A stretch of DNA of 38,650 nucleotides, taken from positions 1 to 38,650 of the IMG/VR virus record IMGVR_UViG_3300010210_000001; one strand, written 5' to 3'. The stretch's first letter is position 1, and every line of letters starts with the position of its first letter. Below the pieces are notes generated by a model, which saw only the letters and a list, made by a program, of their open reading frames with translations, had not been told where the DNA came from and did no database searches. The DNA comes from a virus. This document shows positions 1 through 8,630 of this stretch, one piece after another. Made by a program: the position numbers and the translations under genes.

Positions 1-22
1 GATTAAGAGTCAGCTGCTCTAC
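1..22 (-). other. tRNA-Lys(CUU)-like fragment, probable attachment-site end
   Basis: Read on the minus strand, these 22 bases match the D-arm end to the anticodon loop of a typical bacterial tRNA-Lys with anticodon CTT (GTAGAGCAGC...CTCTTAATC). The match stops abruptly at base 23: the usual D-stem and acceptor sequence is replaced by unrelated AT-rich sequence, so this is not a whole tRNA gene. With an integrase gene at the opposite edge, the natural reading is an att end inside a tRNA-Lys gene whose 3' half would lie left of the window. Whether the tRNA is restored or split by the insertion cannot be seen here. Confidence 0.6.
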
Positions 23-57
23 TTAAGTCCATATAATACAATAGATTTGTAAAAGAT

Positions 58-78
58 GCTCCCCCTTATTTCCCTCTA
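58..78 (+). repeat. possible integrase arm-type site, left copy
   Basis: A pyrimidine-rich 21-base stretch that matches 38478-38498 at 17 of 21 positions without gaps, in the same orientation, about 50 bases inside the left edge. It overlaps the stop codon of the endolysin gene. Direct repeats flanking the core on both sides are typical of tyrosine integrase arm sites. The match is short and of low complexity, so this is tentative. Confidence 0.25.
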
Positions 79-546
79 GTCCCAGGGGTCAAACACCTGC
101 AATAAATCAGTTCTGTGAGGGAAAGGACGCACTCGAACAAAAGCATTTCGAGCCTCTGCATCGGCCTCTGACCTGGTCGAAGAACCACCTCCACCAGCTT
201 CAATAATATGGTCGTGAGATATCAGCATCGCCACGTGGGTGACCTCGTCTGTTCTCTTATTTCCGAAAAATAACAACATCCCTGTTCTGCGAGCTTCAAA
301 ATCTACTGGTTTATAGCCAGCTATTTTTAAGTGTTCCCGAATACCATGGGCGGTCATGTCCTCTTTTGGCCAGGAGGGATGAGACGCTAAGAAAACACGC
401 CGGATAAACCCACTACAATCAAGCCCTGAGCGAATACTCTCACCGCCCCAACGATAAGGCGTACCGACCAAACCTTTTGCGTAATTAACCGCAATATTTA
501 AACCCTCACTTAAGGCCCTAGCACTTTTTAAGCGGCTTTTTGCCAT
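76..546 (-). CDS. NlpC/P60 family cell-wall hydrolase, probable endolysin
   Basis: 156-residue NlpC/P60 cysteine peptidase, a family that cuts peptide bonds in peptidoglycan. The motif GTPYRWGG at 28-35 precedes the catalytic Cys44 in DCSGF. The catalytic His104 is in THVAML, and the third polar position falls near Glu116 in IIEAGGG. No signal peptide or extra binding domain is visible, so it resembles a cytoplasmic endolysin that needs a holin. It is the last gene of the late operon, overlaps the upstream DUF1353 gene by 19 bases, and lies two genes after a holin-like membrane protein. A tail-associated hydrolase is the alternative, but the position after the tail fibre and beside the holin candidate favours lysis. 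Confidence 0.85.
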   Translation of the reverse strand: MAKSRLKSARALSEGLNIAVNYAKGLVGTPYRWGGESIRSGLDCSGFIRRVFLASHPSWPKEDMTAHGIREHLKIAGYKPVDFEARRTGMLLFFGNKRTDEVTHVAMLISHDHIIEAGGGGSSTRSEADAEARNAFVRVRPFPHRTDLLQVFDPWD

Positions 547-1079
547 ATTACTACATCCTCTTGGTTGGAATTCAGGGTAAAACCTGGAATTGGCTGACGG
601 TTGGCCAGTGTGCGAAATTTCTGGATTATTTCATCTGGTTTTTCCCAGCAGAAATAGCCTCCTACGCGCACGGATGCATAAATCAACTTACAGCTAGCCG
701 GATGCACCCCAACAAAAGAAAGGCCTTCATACAGCCTAAAATCTGCTTCTGATCGCGAGCACCATTTTGTAGCATAGTCAACGTCATGCCAGATGTAGAA
801 GATGGTTTGACCAAGCCAACCATGGTCATCAGCGATTAAATCCGGGACTATATCTGGGACAGATCCAATATCAATGATGTTCCCTGGTAAAACCTCAAGC
901 TGCTCTACAATACCATCAGAGTAGAGAGCCTCAATTTTGAATTTTTCATATGAGCGGTAAAGTGGGTTTTTACGCCAGCCGTGTTTCTTCCATTTGGCAA
1001 TATCAGCCACTTCGTGCCGTGCTAGCAGATCTAGCCGAGGGCGTTGGGCCCGAAGCTCAACCAGTTTTCTCGTTACCAT
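528..1079 (-). CDS. DUF1353 family phage protein
   Basis: 183 residues matching the DUF1353 family, small proteins often found next to phage lysis genes. The diagnostic stretch is visible: GNIIDIGSVPDIVPDL, then a WHDVDYAT segment with the conserved His-Asp, then SRSEADFRLYEGL and a VRVGGYFCW tail. The ATG at 1079 overlaps the end of the holin-like gene by 23 bases, and its own end overlaps the endolysin gene, so the three are probably translated together. The biochemical role of DUF1353 is not established. The His/Asp-rich core has the look of a peptidase or hydrolase active site, but that is inference. Confidence 0.8.
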   Translation of the reverse strand: MVTRKLVELRAQRPRLDLLARHEVADIAKWKKHGWRKNPLYRSYEKFKIEALYSDGIVEQLEVLPGNIIDIGSVPDIVPDLIADDHGWLGQTIFYIWHDVDYATKWCSRSEADFRLYEGLSFVGVHPASCKLIYASVRVGGYFCWEKPDEIIQKFRTLANRQPIPGFTLNSNQEDVVIWQKAA

Positions 1080-1437
1080 GATGGTGCTCCAAATGCTGCT
1101 TGAACTCTTCTTTAGTTGTGTACTTTTCGGCCATTTTATCAGAGACTTTGCCCGGCAGGCTAGCTACTTCTTTGGTTAGTTCTTCAAGCCATTTGAAAAT
1201 TTTAGCCTCTTTTGCATCCTTTCTATTCAAGAAATAGATAATCAGAGGTATGGCTATCAGAGTGATGATCCCGAAAAGACCAGATATCAATTCTCCAACT
1301 GTTAGCACAATCACAGGAACTGGCTGCGGAGTAATCCCGTTAGCATTATTGCTACTGGGACCACTCGCAGCCATCACCAGGAGGGCTAAGCTACTCAGCA
1401 GGAGGATCATCACGAAGCGTTTCCAGCCAGGTGACAT
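1057..1437 (-). CDS. two-TM membrane protein, candidate holin
   Basis: About 126 residues from the ATG at 1437. An upstream in-frame TTG at 1479 would add 14 residues but has no better ribosome site. There are two hydrophobic segments, residues about 6-24 (VMILLLSSLALLVM core) and about 40-70 (LTVGELISGLFGIITLIAI), followed by a charged cytosolic tail with coiled-coil character ending in a His-rich patch. Small two-TM proteins with charged tails beside an endolysin are usually holins. The start lies 47 bases inside the upstream gene and the end overlaps the DUF1353 gene, so it is embedded in the lysis cluster. I recognise no specific holin family. Confidence 0.55.
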   Translation of the reverse strand: MSPGWKRFVMILLLSSLALLVMAASGPSSNNANGITPQPVPVIVLTVGELISGLFGIITLIAIPLIIYFLNRKDAKEAKIFKWLEELTKEVASLPGKVSDKMAEKYTTKEEFKQHLEHHHGNEKTG

Positions 1438-1903
1438 AATTACCCCAATCCTTTTCTTTTTCGCTGTCAAGTACAACAAATTCCACGTCCAAATCGTGTG
1501 GAAAATGCAGAAGCTCTACACCTACTTTTTTTGCACCGATTTCTTTTTCTGCAGCAAATACTTCCTTTTCCTTTGTAAACAAATCCGAGAATTCGTCCTT
1601 CAAGGTGTGAAGAATTTCACCAGCACCGGCCTCAGCCAGTTTCAGTTCTACACTGCGATCTTTTCTTGCGTCAATCTCAGCCTGGAAATCCTGCAGAGAT
1701 TCAGCAGCCTTTGCCAATTCATCTGTATGAGGCTTTATTGCCCGCATGTTCGCGCCAAGCAGTCTCTGGTACCAGGCACCTTTCGGATTTGGTGCGAGAG
1801 CTCGAAGCGAGGCTCCAAGGCTGGCCAACTCTGCAATTTCGAATTCACGAGTCTTTTTCGTCAGGCAGATGCTTTGAGTCGTAGTTTTTTTTGCTAAAGC
1901 CAT
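1391..1903 (-). CDS. hypothetical helical late protein
   Basis: 170 residues from ATG 1903, which follows a GAGGTGA ribosome site at good spacing; an in-frame GTG six bases earlier is less likely. No family recognised. The protein is mostly helical and charged, with an Ala/Glu/Lys-rich middle (residues about 80-125) and a more ordered C-terminus rich in Asp, Glu and Trp. No membrane segment or signal peptide is visible. It lies between the tail fibre/small-protein genes and the lysis genes, where tail-fibre chaperones and lysis accessory proteins are often found, so either role is possible. Confidence 0.6.
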   Translation of the reverse strand: MALAKKTTTQSICLTKKTREFEIAELASLGASLRALAPNPKGAWYQRLLGANMRAIKPHTDELAKAAESLQDFQAEIDARKDRSVELKLAEAGAGEILHTLKDEFSDLFTKEKEVFAAEKEIGAKKVGVELLHFPHDLDVEFVVLDSEKEKDWGNYVTWLETLRDDPPAE

Positions 1904-1905
1904 AC

Positions 1906-2169
1906 TCACCTCAGCAGTTTTTGATCATTATTGTCACGCGCCAGTACCCCCGACAAAAAAGCATCAAAGGCTTCTGCGTCAGCATCATTCAAGGGGATAT
2001 TGGTTGATTTTGTACTCGCGCGATTTCCGGCAGCAGATACGAAAGTTCCTTCTTGGATATGCAAGCGGATTTCGCCACCGCCTACACTCGGATCTGGCCC
2101 GCCGCCAGTATTCAAAGAAAAAGACGAGAGTTCAATCCTGTCTCCACCTTCCAGCTCAATTTCAAACAT
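1906..2169 (-). CDS. small hypothetical protein after the tail fibre
   Basis: 87 residues with an AAGAGG ribosome site before the ATG. It begins with an acidic beta-rich stretch (MFEIELEGGD) followed by a Gly/Pro-rich segment and predicted strands. The stop codon lies two bases upstream of the next gene's ATG, so the two are probably translationally coupled. No recognisable domain. A small structural or tail-associated protein would fit the position, but nothing in the sequence proves it. Confidence 0.6.
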   Translation of the reverse strand: MFEIELEGGDRIELSSFSLNTGGGPDPSVGGGEIRLHIQEGTFVSAAGNRASTKSTNIPLNDADAEAFDAFLSGVLARDNNDQKLLR

Positions 2170-2252
2170 AAGTACCTCTTGATGATCGTTTAATCTGATA
2201 CCTATAATTTGATTAAAATGAAAGTATTCGGCAGGAATGAAAGCGGTTTGTG

Positions 2253-5237
2253 CTACATTGGAAACATTTTCATTAAATTATATTTGACTCGTCCGGGATA
2301 TGTAGTTGTCCCGCCTTTAATTATCACATGACTGCCAGACACAGCGAATAGATATAACTCTGATCCAATTATTTTATTTACATGTGCTCCATACGAATTA
2401 TAGGTAATTGTCCAGATAGCGGGGGGGGTGTCGTCATCGTCTTTAGTTGCCATTATGAAATAAGCACCATAGTTTTCAGGTATTAGTGAAAGCACATTAT
2501 ACTGAGCATTTGGCGATACTAAGTTAGCTTCGGGGGAGATGCCAAATTGATCTGCGTTTATATAACTATCTATAAAAACACTGCTACTGAATCGGGCGCT
2601 CGATCCGTACAAATGATCAGTTAAATAGGTTTTCCCAAACACGGAAAGCTTATAATCTGTATTCGGTCTATATGTGGTGTTGATCAGAAGGTGGTCTTCT
2701 ATTTTTGTTTGTCCTGCAACGGTTAAAGAATCGTTACACGTCACACCACCATATATATCAATGTCATCAGGGTTTCCTCTGTTGACATATATATCTAATT
2801 TATCGTATGCCCTAATGCGAAAATATGGAGTATCTCTTGCCATTATATAACCAGCCAAATAGTCATTATAATAAAAGGTCATATAATTATAGCCGTTACT
2901 ATTTGTACCCTCATAACCGAACCTGACTATTTCATCACCACCGCCGTTAATATGAAATCTTTGATCAGCGTACATCCTAAGATGTCCGGCGTTTTTGGCT
3001 TGTATATATCCCCTTCGTGTTGTATAATTATACCAGTCTATATACGGCTCATAAGTCGATGATACCCCATAACCTACCCGCATTTGTTGCGAGCCGGATG
3101 TTCTCAGGTCTACAGTTCCGCCCATCCATGAATTAGAATAGGTGCGAAGGCTGTAACCTGTGTTTGCTTCGCCCCCTATACCTACATGATCGTTAAATCT
3201 TATAGTTTGATCGCCACTATAAAACTTTGCTTGATATGTTTCATAAGGTTGTGTTCCGTCTCTCCTGTCATAGGCTATAAAAAATCTATTGGCTGTCGAA
3301 CCACCGCCCTGATATAACATTCCAATAGTCCAATCTCTTAGATTATCAGTGCCGTCATAGTAACCGAAGTCAATATTTGAATCTTGTCGGGGATAACTTA
3401 ATCCACCTCCATAACCCTGATATATTTTTATATTCCGGTTTACCCTGTCAGTCGTGTTAGCATATAGACGCAAATCACCTGTATTTATTTGACTGCCTGT
3501 GACGGTTAAAGCATATGCAGATGAGAAAGGTTCACCATTTACACCCACGCCATCAGGAGTTAATCTTAAATATCCGTTACCAGTTGCGGTGCGTAAATAA
3601 ATTAAATCCGTACCCTTAATAAATGCATCACCTGTATTAGACTGCATGAAACCGTAAATGTTAGCATCGTCTTTATAATCCCAATGACCGAAGCGGGCAT
3701 ATGATGATGATTGTGACCATGTGTTAATATGAGCAACACCAGTTTTTAAATCGGCTCTAAAATCAAAGTAACCGCCTGTGTTTTCGGTTGAAAATATAAG
3801 AGCGTTTTTTGCGTGTATCTCATTCGGGTCTAATCCGAGGGCATTTGTTGAGCCGTCATCTAAGTATATCCATCCATTAGAAGCCGTTGTTGTCCCAATA
3901 GTTGAAGATATGCCTGATAAATGTAATTGTTTGTCATTTGATGTATTAAGCTTAAAATATCTAGTATCACCATAATTAGAAGTTACAACACGTTCCCAGT
4001 CTAACCATGTATCAGCGGTGTCATACTTTGAACGGAAAAACAAAATGTTACTATTCCCGAAATGGCTGGCAAATTGAAACATTCGGTTATCATACCCGCC
4101 GTCTATGTTTAGATATGTGTAGTAATCGCCGGGAGCACCTGTTGCACTTGTCCATGCTATAAATGCTTGTGTGTCCGATGTCACATTAACATCTGATAAA
4201 GCTCCTACACCGTTTTTAGAAACATATAAATCATCTGTATCAGTTTGTGATACATAATTCTGAGATGTAACCCACGGTTGAGTTGCTATATTATCGCCTT
4301 TCCACTTGAACTCATTTAATCTAAGACGCAAACCTTCGATTGAAACATCGTCACTTGTAGTACGGAAGTTAAAAACTAAACCACCATCAACAGCTCCATT
4401 TAGTCCATTGGTGTCTAGTATGTTTATTATTCTTGCGTCTGCACTTGTTCCAAAATAATCACCATCATCGGTGAACTCTAACCCTTCACCTAGTGCCAAC
4501 GTATCGCCTGAGCGGTTGAAAAATAAATTTATTGATTCCGTTTTAGTGTATGCATCTGTTATCCCATATCCCTCCAATGTAATCGGATGACTCAACAACA
4601 AATCAAAATCAACCCCATGCGGATTAGCACCACCAATCAGCGAGTGCGAGTAGGCAGAATCCCACTGAGCTATCCGGGCAGAACCAATCCCTGAATCAAC
4701 CCCTCGATTTGCAACGGCGTCCCAGGAAAGCAGATTTCCACCAACCGCCGCCAGATCAAATAGATAACTCTTATCAACTCGAAGATCCGCGCCAGAATCG
4801 TGAAGACCAGCACCAACAGATCGCTGATTGACGGTACCGGAATCGCTAAACAACAAACCTGTGGACCAATTCCCACGTAACCCACCAGACGCATAAATGG
4901 GTAAATCATTCTTTGGAGTCAACTCTCCCAAGGAACGAAGCCATAAGTTGAGGCTAAAATGCAAAAAATTCCCACCTCTGGTTTTGTAGGCGAGATCAAA
5001 ATCATCCGGAGTGTCTGGATCATCCAGATAAACCCCTAATTGTCTGGGATGCATTTCCTGCTCAAGAAGGGACAAAGAGTACCCCTCTCGCTTCCATAGG
5101 TCTGCATATTCCACAGTACCGGTGCCATTGACTTCAAGAGGCTCAAAGCTCTCCGGTGCGTCTTCAAAGGGAGTACTCAGATATACCGGGATAATGGGAG
5201 GGTTTTGCGGGTCTCCAGATCTAGTATTTGCGGTCAT
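2253..5237 (-). CDS. tail fibre / receptor-binding protein
   Basis: 994 residues. The N-terminal ~230 residues probably attach to the tail. A segment at about 225-300 (ITDAYTKTESINLFFNRSGD, then GLEFTDDGDYFG) is typical of phage tail fibres. The remaining ~700 residues are Gly/Asn/Tyr/Asp-rich short strands, as in beta-helical or trimeric fibre shafts. I see no C-terminal intramolecular chaperone (peptidase S74) motif. The ATG overlaps the preceding tail-tip gene (ATGA-type). The distal two thirds (about 2253-4560) is visibly more AT-rich than the N-terminal third, which suggests modular exchange of the host-range part. An 8-base C run (coding strand) lies near the C-terminus at 2421-2428. 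Confidence 0.8.
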   Translation of the reverse strand: MTANTRSGDPQNPPIIPVYLSTPFEDAPESFEPLEVNGTGTVEYADLWKREGYSLSLLEQEMHPRQLGVYLDDPDTPDDFDLAYKTRGGNFLHFSLNLWLRSLGELTPKNDLPIYASGGLRGNWSTGLLFSDSGTVNQRSVGAGLHDSGADLRVDKSYLFDLAAVGGNLLSWDAVANRGVDSGIGSARIAQWDSAYSHSLIGGANPHGVDFDLLLSHPITLEGYGITDAYTKTESINLFFNRSGDTLALGEGLEFTDDGDYFGTSADARIINILDTNGLNGAVDGGLVFNFRTTSDDVSIEGLRLRLNEFKWKGDNIATQPWVTSQNYVSQTDTDDLYVSKNGVGALSDVNVTSDTQAFIAWTSATGAPGDYYTYLNIDGGYDNRMFQFASHFGNSNILFFRSKYDTADTWLDWERVVTSNYGDTRYFKLNTSNDKQLHLSGISSTIGTTTASNGWIYLDDGSTNALGLDPNEIHAKNALIFSTENTGGYFDFRADLKTGVAHINTWSQSSSYARFGHWDYKDDANIYGFMQSNTGDAFIKGTDLIYLRTATGNGYLRLTPDGVGVNGEPFSSAYALTVTGSQINTGDLRLYANTTDRVNRNIKIYQGYGGGLSYPRQDSNIDFGYYDGTDNLRDWTIGMLYQGGGSTANRFFIAYDRRDGTQPYETYQAKFYSGDQTIRFNDHVGIGGEANTGYSLRTYSNSWMGGTVDLRTSGSQQMRVGYGVSSTYEPYIDWYNYTTRRGYIQAKNAGHLRMYADQRFHINGGGDEIVRFGYEGTNSNGYNYMTFYYNDYLAGYIMARDTPYFRIRAYDKLDIYVNRGNPDDIDIYGGVTCNDSLTVAGQTKIEDHLLINTTYRPNTDYKLSVFGKTYLTDHLYGSSARFSSSVFIDSYINADQFGISPEANLVSPNAQYNVLSLIPENYGAYFIMATKDDDDTPPAIWTITYNSYGAHVNKIIGSELYLFAVSGSHVIIKGGTTTYPGRVKYNLMKMFPM

Positions 5238-7888
5238 ACAACCTCCTCATCAACGTTTATCCCGGTTGATTCTTCAAATATTCCCATACTGCTCAGGCCT
5301 TCTTCATCGAAAGCAGTTATGTCATTCGATTCATCGGCAGTTGAAAACATCTCAATGTGAGTTTTCATTTTGGCCGGTTCGTGCCTGATGTAGTGGATGA
5401 ATCCAAACAGCGTTTCATCCTCTAGGAGTTTCGCAGATTGCAAGCAACAATGAGTAAAAAGCTCCTGAGCGGCTCCCACATTGATAGAAACATCAAAAGC
5501 TGCAATCCGGTGAGGTTTGGAGATGTGGGTAAACAGCCAGGTCAACCACTCTCTGATTGCTTCGTAGTACTCTTCTTCGGTACCGTAAACCGCAGGATCT
5601 ACAAAAAAGTGTGTTTGGCTCCAGGTCTGCTTCTTTCCAGTTGCCTCGTATGAGTTCCGCAAAATATCAAACAAAGGCGTCCAGTTTGCTATTTGATCAT
5701 CTGGGATCCCAGATATGTCCCCAGCAGCATATGCACTGTCAACGCCGGTAACCTGAATTTTCACCTCAGTGTCTGGTTCGTTATAATCGCGCACAACCAG
5801 GTTGATTTCGTTGTAAATGTTGTTTTCGCGGATCTGCTCAACCTTGACGCTATCTTCAGTAGTTCCTTCGTTGAATACTCTGGTGGTAGTCAAATCATAA
5901 TCGTAGGCAGGAACTGCCTTCAGCTGGCCTTTTCGATCCCAGAATACATTTACAGATGATCCCTTTGCAATATCGGAGATAACATCCTCAGCAGGCCTTT
6001 CCGCGTCCATGATAAAGCCCCCCTTCAACCCAAGGTAAAAACCGCGCAGAGTCATATCTGGTGATATCCAGTCAGATGATAGCCCTAAGTACTTCCGAGC
6101 TATCTGGTCAACCATAAGCATAACGTTTTCAGATACAGACTCTGAATCAACGTAGTTCGGGCCATAGTTAGACGCCAACCCCCCCCATGTTTCGCCATAC
6201 ACTTTGGGTCGGAGGTCTTTGACGTTCAGGTCCTCGTACAATTCGTAAGCAAGTGTTGAGAGTTTGATGCCTGCGGTGTTGCTTGTAATAGTTCCTGGCT
6301 TTTGGAGCGGGATCATCACCTCTATATTAAACCTTTGGTCACGCCACTCGCATGGACTTACATCCAAGCTAACGCCAGACTTGTACCTTGTATTGTAATA
6401 ATCTAAAACCAAATCATTGCCAGCCATTTTCTTGAACCCTGGGCGAGACAGCATTAAAGCAGCCCATTCGGATGGGCTATGGTTAGGGTCTAGATGATAC
6501 TTATCTCCGGAAGCTAGTATTGAATTCTGAACGTCATTGAGCAAAACACCTGATAAGGTAACTCCAGCAGTCCATGTGAAACTTTCAAAATTGAAATCCA
6601 TGTAATCATCATAACTCGCGTTTGGAAGCAATCCCTTTATTAGAAAATCGATTGTCGGCCTAAATTTTAACCCTCTGTCTGCATAGATGCTAAACTGTAA
6701 TTTAATCCTGAAGTCATATACGTCAGTGCTTTGCACGTTAGTTGTGTCCAAAGAAAAAAGTAATACCCCATCATCAAGATTAGCGGGGTCTAAGCTTACA
6801 CTGTCAGGATCAACCCATTCTTCATCAAATAGATCTTCCGTTGGAATTGAATCACCTGATACGCCAAACTGATCAATCACAACATAGGGTGAGTTGGGTG
6901 CTATAATTTGTTCGATTTTTACATCATCAACAGGTTTCGATACAATACTTTCAAAGTCACCTTCCGCATCCACCAGCGCATCGGCAACCCTTACACCGCC
7001 CTCAACATCGGATAAAATCAACTGATCAGAAACCACCTGTTTAATCGAGCTGTGCGCATAGCGGATTATAGTGTCAACCGCCTTAATTTCAAATACGGTT
7101 AGATCTTCAGCACCAACAGCTTTGGCTCTAAACTTACTGAGATCAACAAACTCAGGCAAAATTAAGTCTATACTCCCAGAAGTCCTATTTTCAACACCAA
7201 CAATTTTAGACGACCAACCCGCCCCAGAACCAGAACGAGCCAAGGCAAATTTTCCAATCAAATCACTATCGGTTACATTATAATTTACAGCTATGCGAAT
7301 TTTGTAATCGAACCCAGTTTCAGCACCTTCATAAGTGGTCAAATAGTCCATGGAAGTAGTAGGCTTAGGATCATTCCACCAAAAATTCACAACATCCGAC
7401 TCTTCCCGCTCAACAACGCCCTTCGCAAACTTTACAATCCCAATTGCAGACGGAGCTGGCATCAAACCATCAGTTGACATAGGTGCCCCAAGTTCAATTT
7501 TTACTGACATCTGTTCTGGCCAGATTCTTTTGATCCCTCCACCAAAAATCTGTGTCACGGTACCACCAGACTCCACATATATTTTTGCAAACCCCGAATT
7601 CAAGGCAAATGCATTTTTCAATGCCTGGTATAGCCCAAACTTGGCAATTTTTACACTAGAATGATTTGTTTTATGGTAGCAGGGCCATTGACGAAATCCA
7701 CCACCGCGCTCAATGCTGCTTAGACCACCTTTTGGAATGTAGCCTGGATAGAATGTGAGACCGTTTAGCTCCAGAGAATCAGAACCAGTACATAAATGCA
7801 GCTCGTTGTTCACAATGTTATAATCCGGACTCGTAACATCCCCGACTAATGGTCTAAACTGCAAACTTATCAAAAATCTAACTGACAT
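5234..7888 (-). CDS. tail tip / central hub-like protein
   Basis: 884-residue protein located after the tape measure and one further tail gene and before the fibre, the usual place for the tail-tip hub that carries the fibres. It begins with a beta-rich domain (residues 1-120), has an extended middle with many short strands, and a later segment (about 640-730) with FWDRKGQLKAVPAYD, a style common in tail hub proteins. No peptidase or lysozyme motif is visible. It overlaps the upstream gene by 11 bases and the fibre gene by 4 bases. Family not named with certainty; function is inferred from order and size. An 8-base G run (coding strand) occurs at 6179-6186. Confidence 0.6.
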   Translation of the reverse strand: MSVRFLISLQFRPLVGDVTSPDYNIVNNELHLCTGSDSLELNGLTFYPGYIPKGGLSSIERGGGFRQWPCYHKTNHSSVKIAKFGLYQALKNAFALNSGFAKIYVESGGTVTQIFGGGIKRIWPEQMSVKIELGAPMSTDGLMPAPSAIGIVKFAKGVVEREESDVVNFWWNDPKPTTSMDYLTTYEGAETGFDYKIRIAVNYNVTDSDLIGKFALARSGSGAGWSSKIVGVENRTSGSIDLILPEFVDLSKFRAKAVGAEDLTVFEIKAVDTIIRYAHSSIKQVVSDQLILSDVEGGVRVADALVDAEGDFESIVSKPVDDVKIEQIIAPNSPYVVIDQFGVSGDSIPTEDLFDEEWVDPDSVSLDPANLDDGVLLFSLDTTNVQSTDVYDFRIKLQFSIYADRGLKFRPTIDFLIKGLLPNASYDDYMDFNFESFTWTAGVTLSGVLLNDVQNSILASGDKYHLDPNHSPSEWAALMLSRPGFKKMAGNDLVLDYYNTRYKSGVSLDVSPCEWRDQRFNIEVMIPLQKPGTITSNTAGIKLSTLAYELYEDLNVKDLRPKVYGETWGGLASNYGPNYVDSESVSENVMLMVDQIARKYLGLSSDWISPDMTLRGFYLGLKGGFIMDAERPAEDVISDIAKGSSVNVFWDRKGQLKAVPAYDYDLTTTRVFNEGTTEDSVKVEQIRENNIYNEINLVVRDYNEPDTEVKIQVTGVDSAYAAGDISGIPDDQIANWTPLFDILRNSYEATGKKQTWSQTHFFVDPAVYGTEEEYYEAIREWLTWLFTHISKPHRIAAFDVSINVGAAQELFTHCCLQSAKLLEDETLFGFIHYIRHEPAKMKTHIEMFSTADESNDITAFDEEGLSSMGIFEESTGINVDEEVV

Positions 7889-8627
7889 CTTTCACTAGCT
7901 CCATTTTCAATATGTGACTATCCAGACGCTTCACTGTCTCAGACAGTGCCTGGACATATGCCCAAGTCCCTGACTGCCAAGCCTGACCAAACGGGTAAAG
8001 CCCTGACCACGAGGCCGGGAGTTCAAAACTTAAGCGACGGATGTTTTGTGTAACATCTGCAAGCACCGAGGCAGCTAGTTCCGCCCGCATTCGAGGCGAT
8101 ACAATTGGCCAGGTACCTTTGTTTGCACCATCGCTAAGGGTCTCAAATGTCTGGGGGTAGATTGGTTCTACATTCTGCTGATCTAGGTATGCGCTATTCT
8201 CATAACTAACTGGTACCGGCATTTGGTAAAAGTCCGCAACAACCAGTTCAGGATCTGGATGGTTTTCGCAAATCACATCTATTTGGAACTCATACAGAGC
8301 AAAGTTTTTCCTGGTTACATTTCCAAGGGTTTCCACTCTTAAGCTATAAGATCCAGAGGGATACAACGCACCAAGAACACGCTCTTCATCCTCGGCCGTC
8401 AGGCTGATCGGATCATTATTCCTGATTGATGTTCGAATAGATTCATGCAGAGGATATATTTCAGAATCAACACCACAGATAGCAAATGAACTCCGGATCT
8501 TATCGTATTGAGCCCCCAGATCACGCACATCCCAGTATCCACCCTCAAACTCTCTCCAGATCAATGCCAGGCCATGCTCAACCTTGATCGGGTACTGCAA
8601 ATCGCACTGTATCCCGTTAATCTGCAT
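7878..8627 (-). CDS. tail protein, distal-tail-like position
   Basis: 249 residues, starting three bases after the tape-measure stop with a GGGGTGA ribosome site inside the end of the tape-measure gene. No family recognised. The protein looks compact and mixed alpha/beta with several Trp and Tyr residues and no membrane segment. In siphophages the gene directly after the tape measure usually encodes the distal tail protein or a minor tail protein joining tube to tip, and that is the likely role here. It overlaps the next tail-tip gene by 11 bases, which suggests coupled translation. Confidence 0.5.
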   Translation of the reverse strand: MQINGIQCDLQYPIKVEHGLALIWREFEGGYWDVRDLGAQYDKIRSSFAICGVDSEIYPLHESIRTSIRNNDPISLTAEDEERVLGALYPSGSYSLRVETLGNVTRKNFALYEFQIDVICENHPDPELVVADFYQMPVPVSYENSAYLDQQNVEPIYPQTFETLSDGANKGTWPIVSPRMRAELAASVLADVTQNIRRLSFELPASWSGLYPFGQAWQSGTWAYVQALSETVKRLDSHILKMELVKDVS

Positions 8628-8630
8628 AAA

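Noticed and set aside
1437-1479. Longer N-terminus for the holin-like gene from a TTG
   Set aside because: It lies within the upstream gene, adds a basic stretch before the membrane segment and has no better ribosome site than the ATG at 1437.
1250-1897. 215-codon open frame opposite the holin-like and hypothetical genes
   Set aside because: It spans two overlapping real genes on the other strand and encodes a Phe/Cys-rich sequence without sense.
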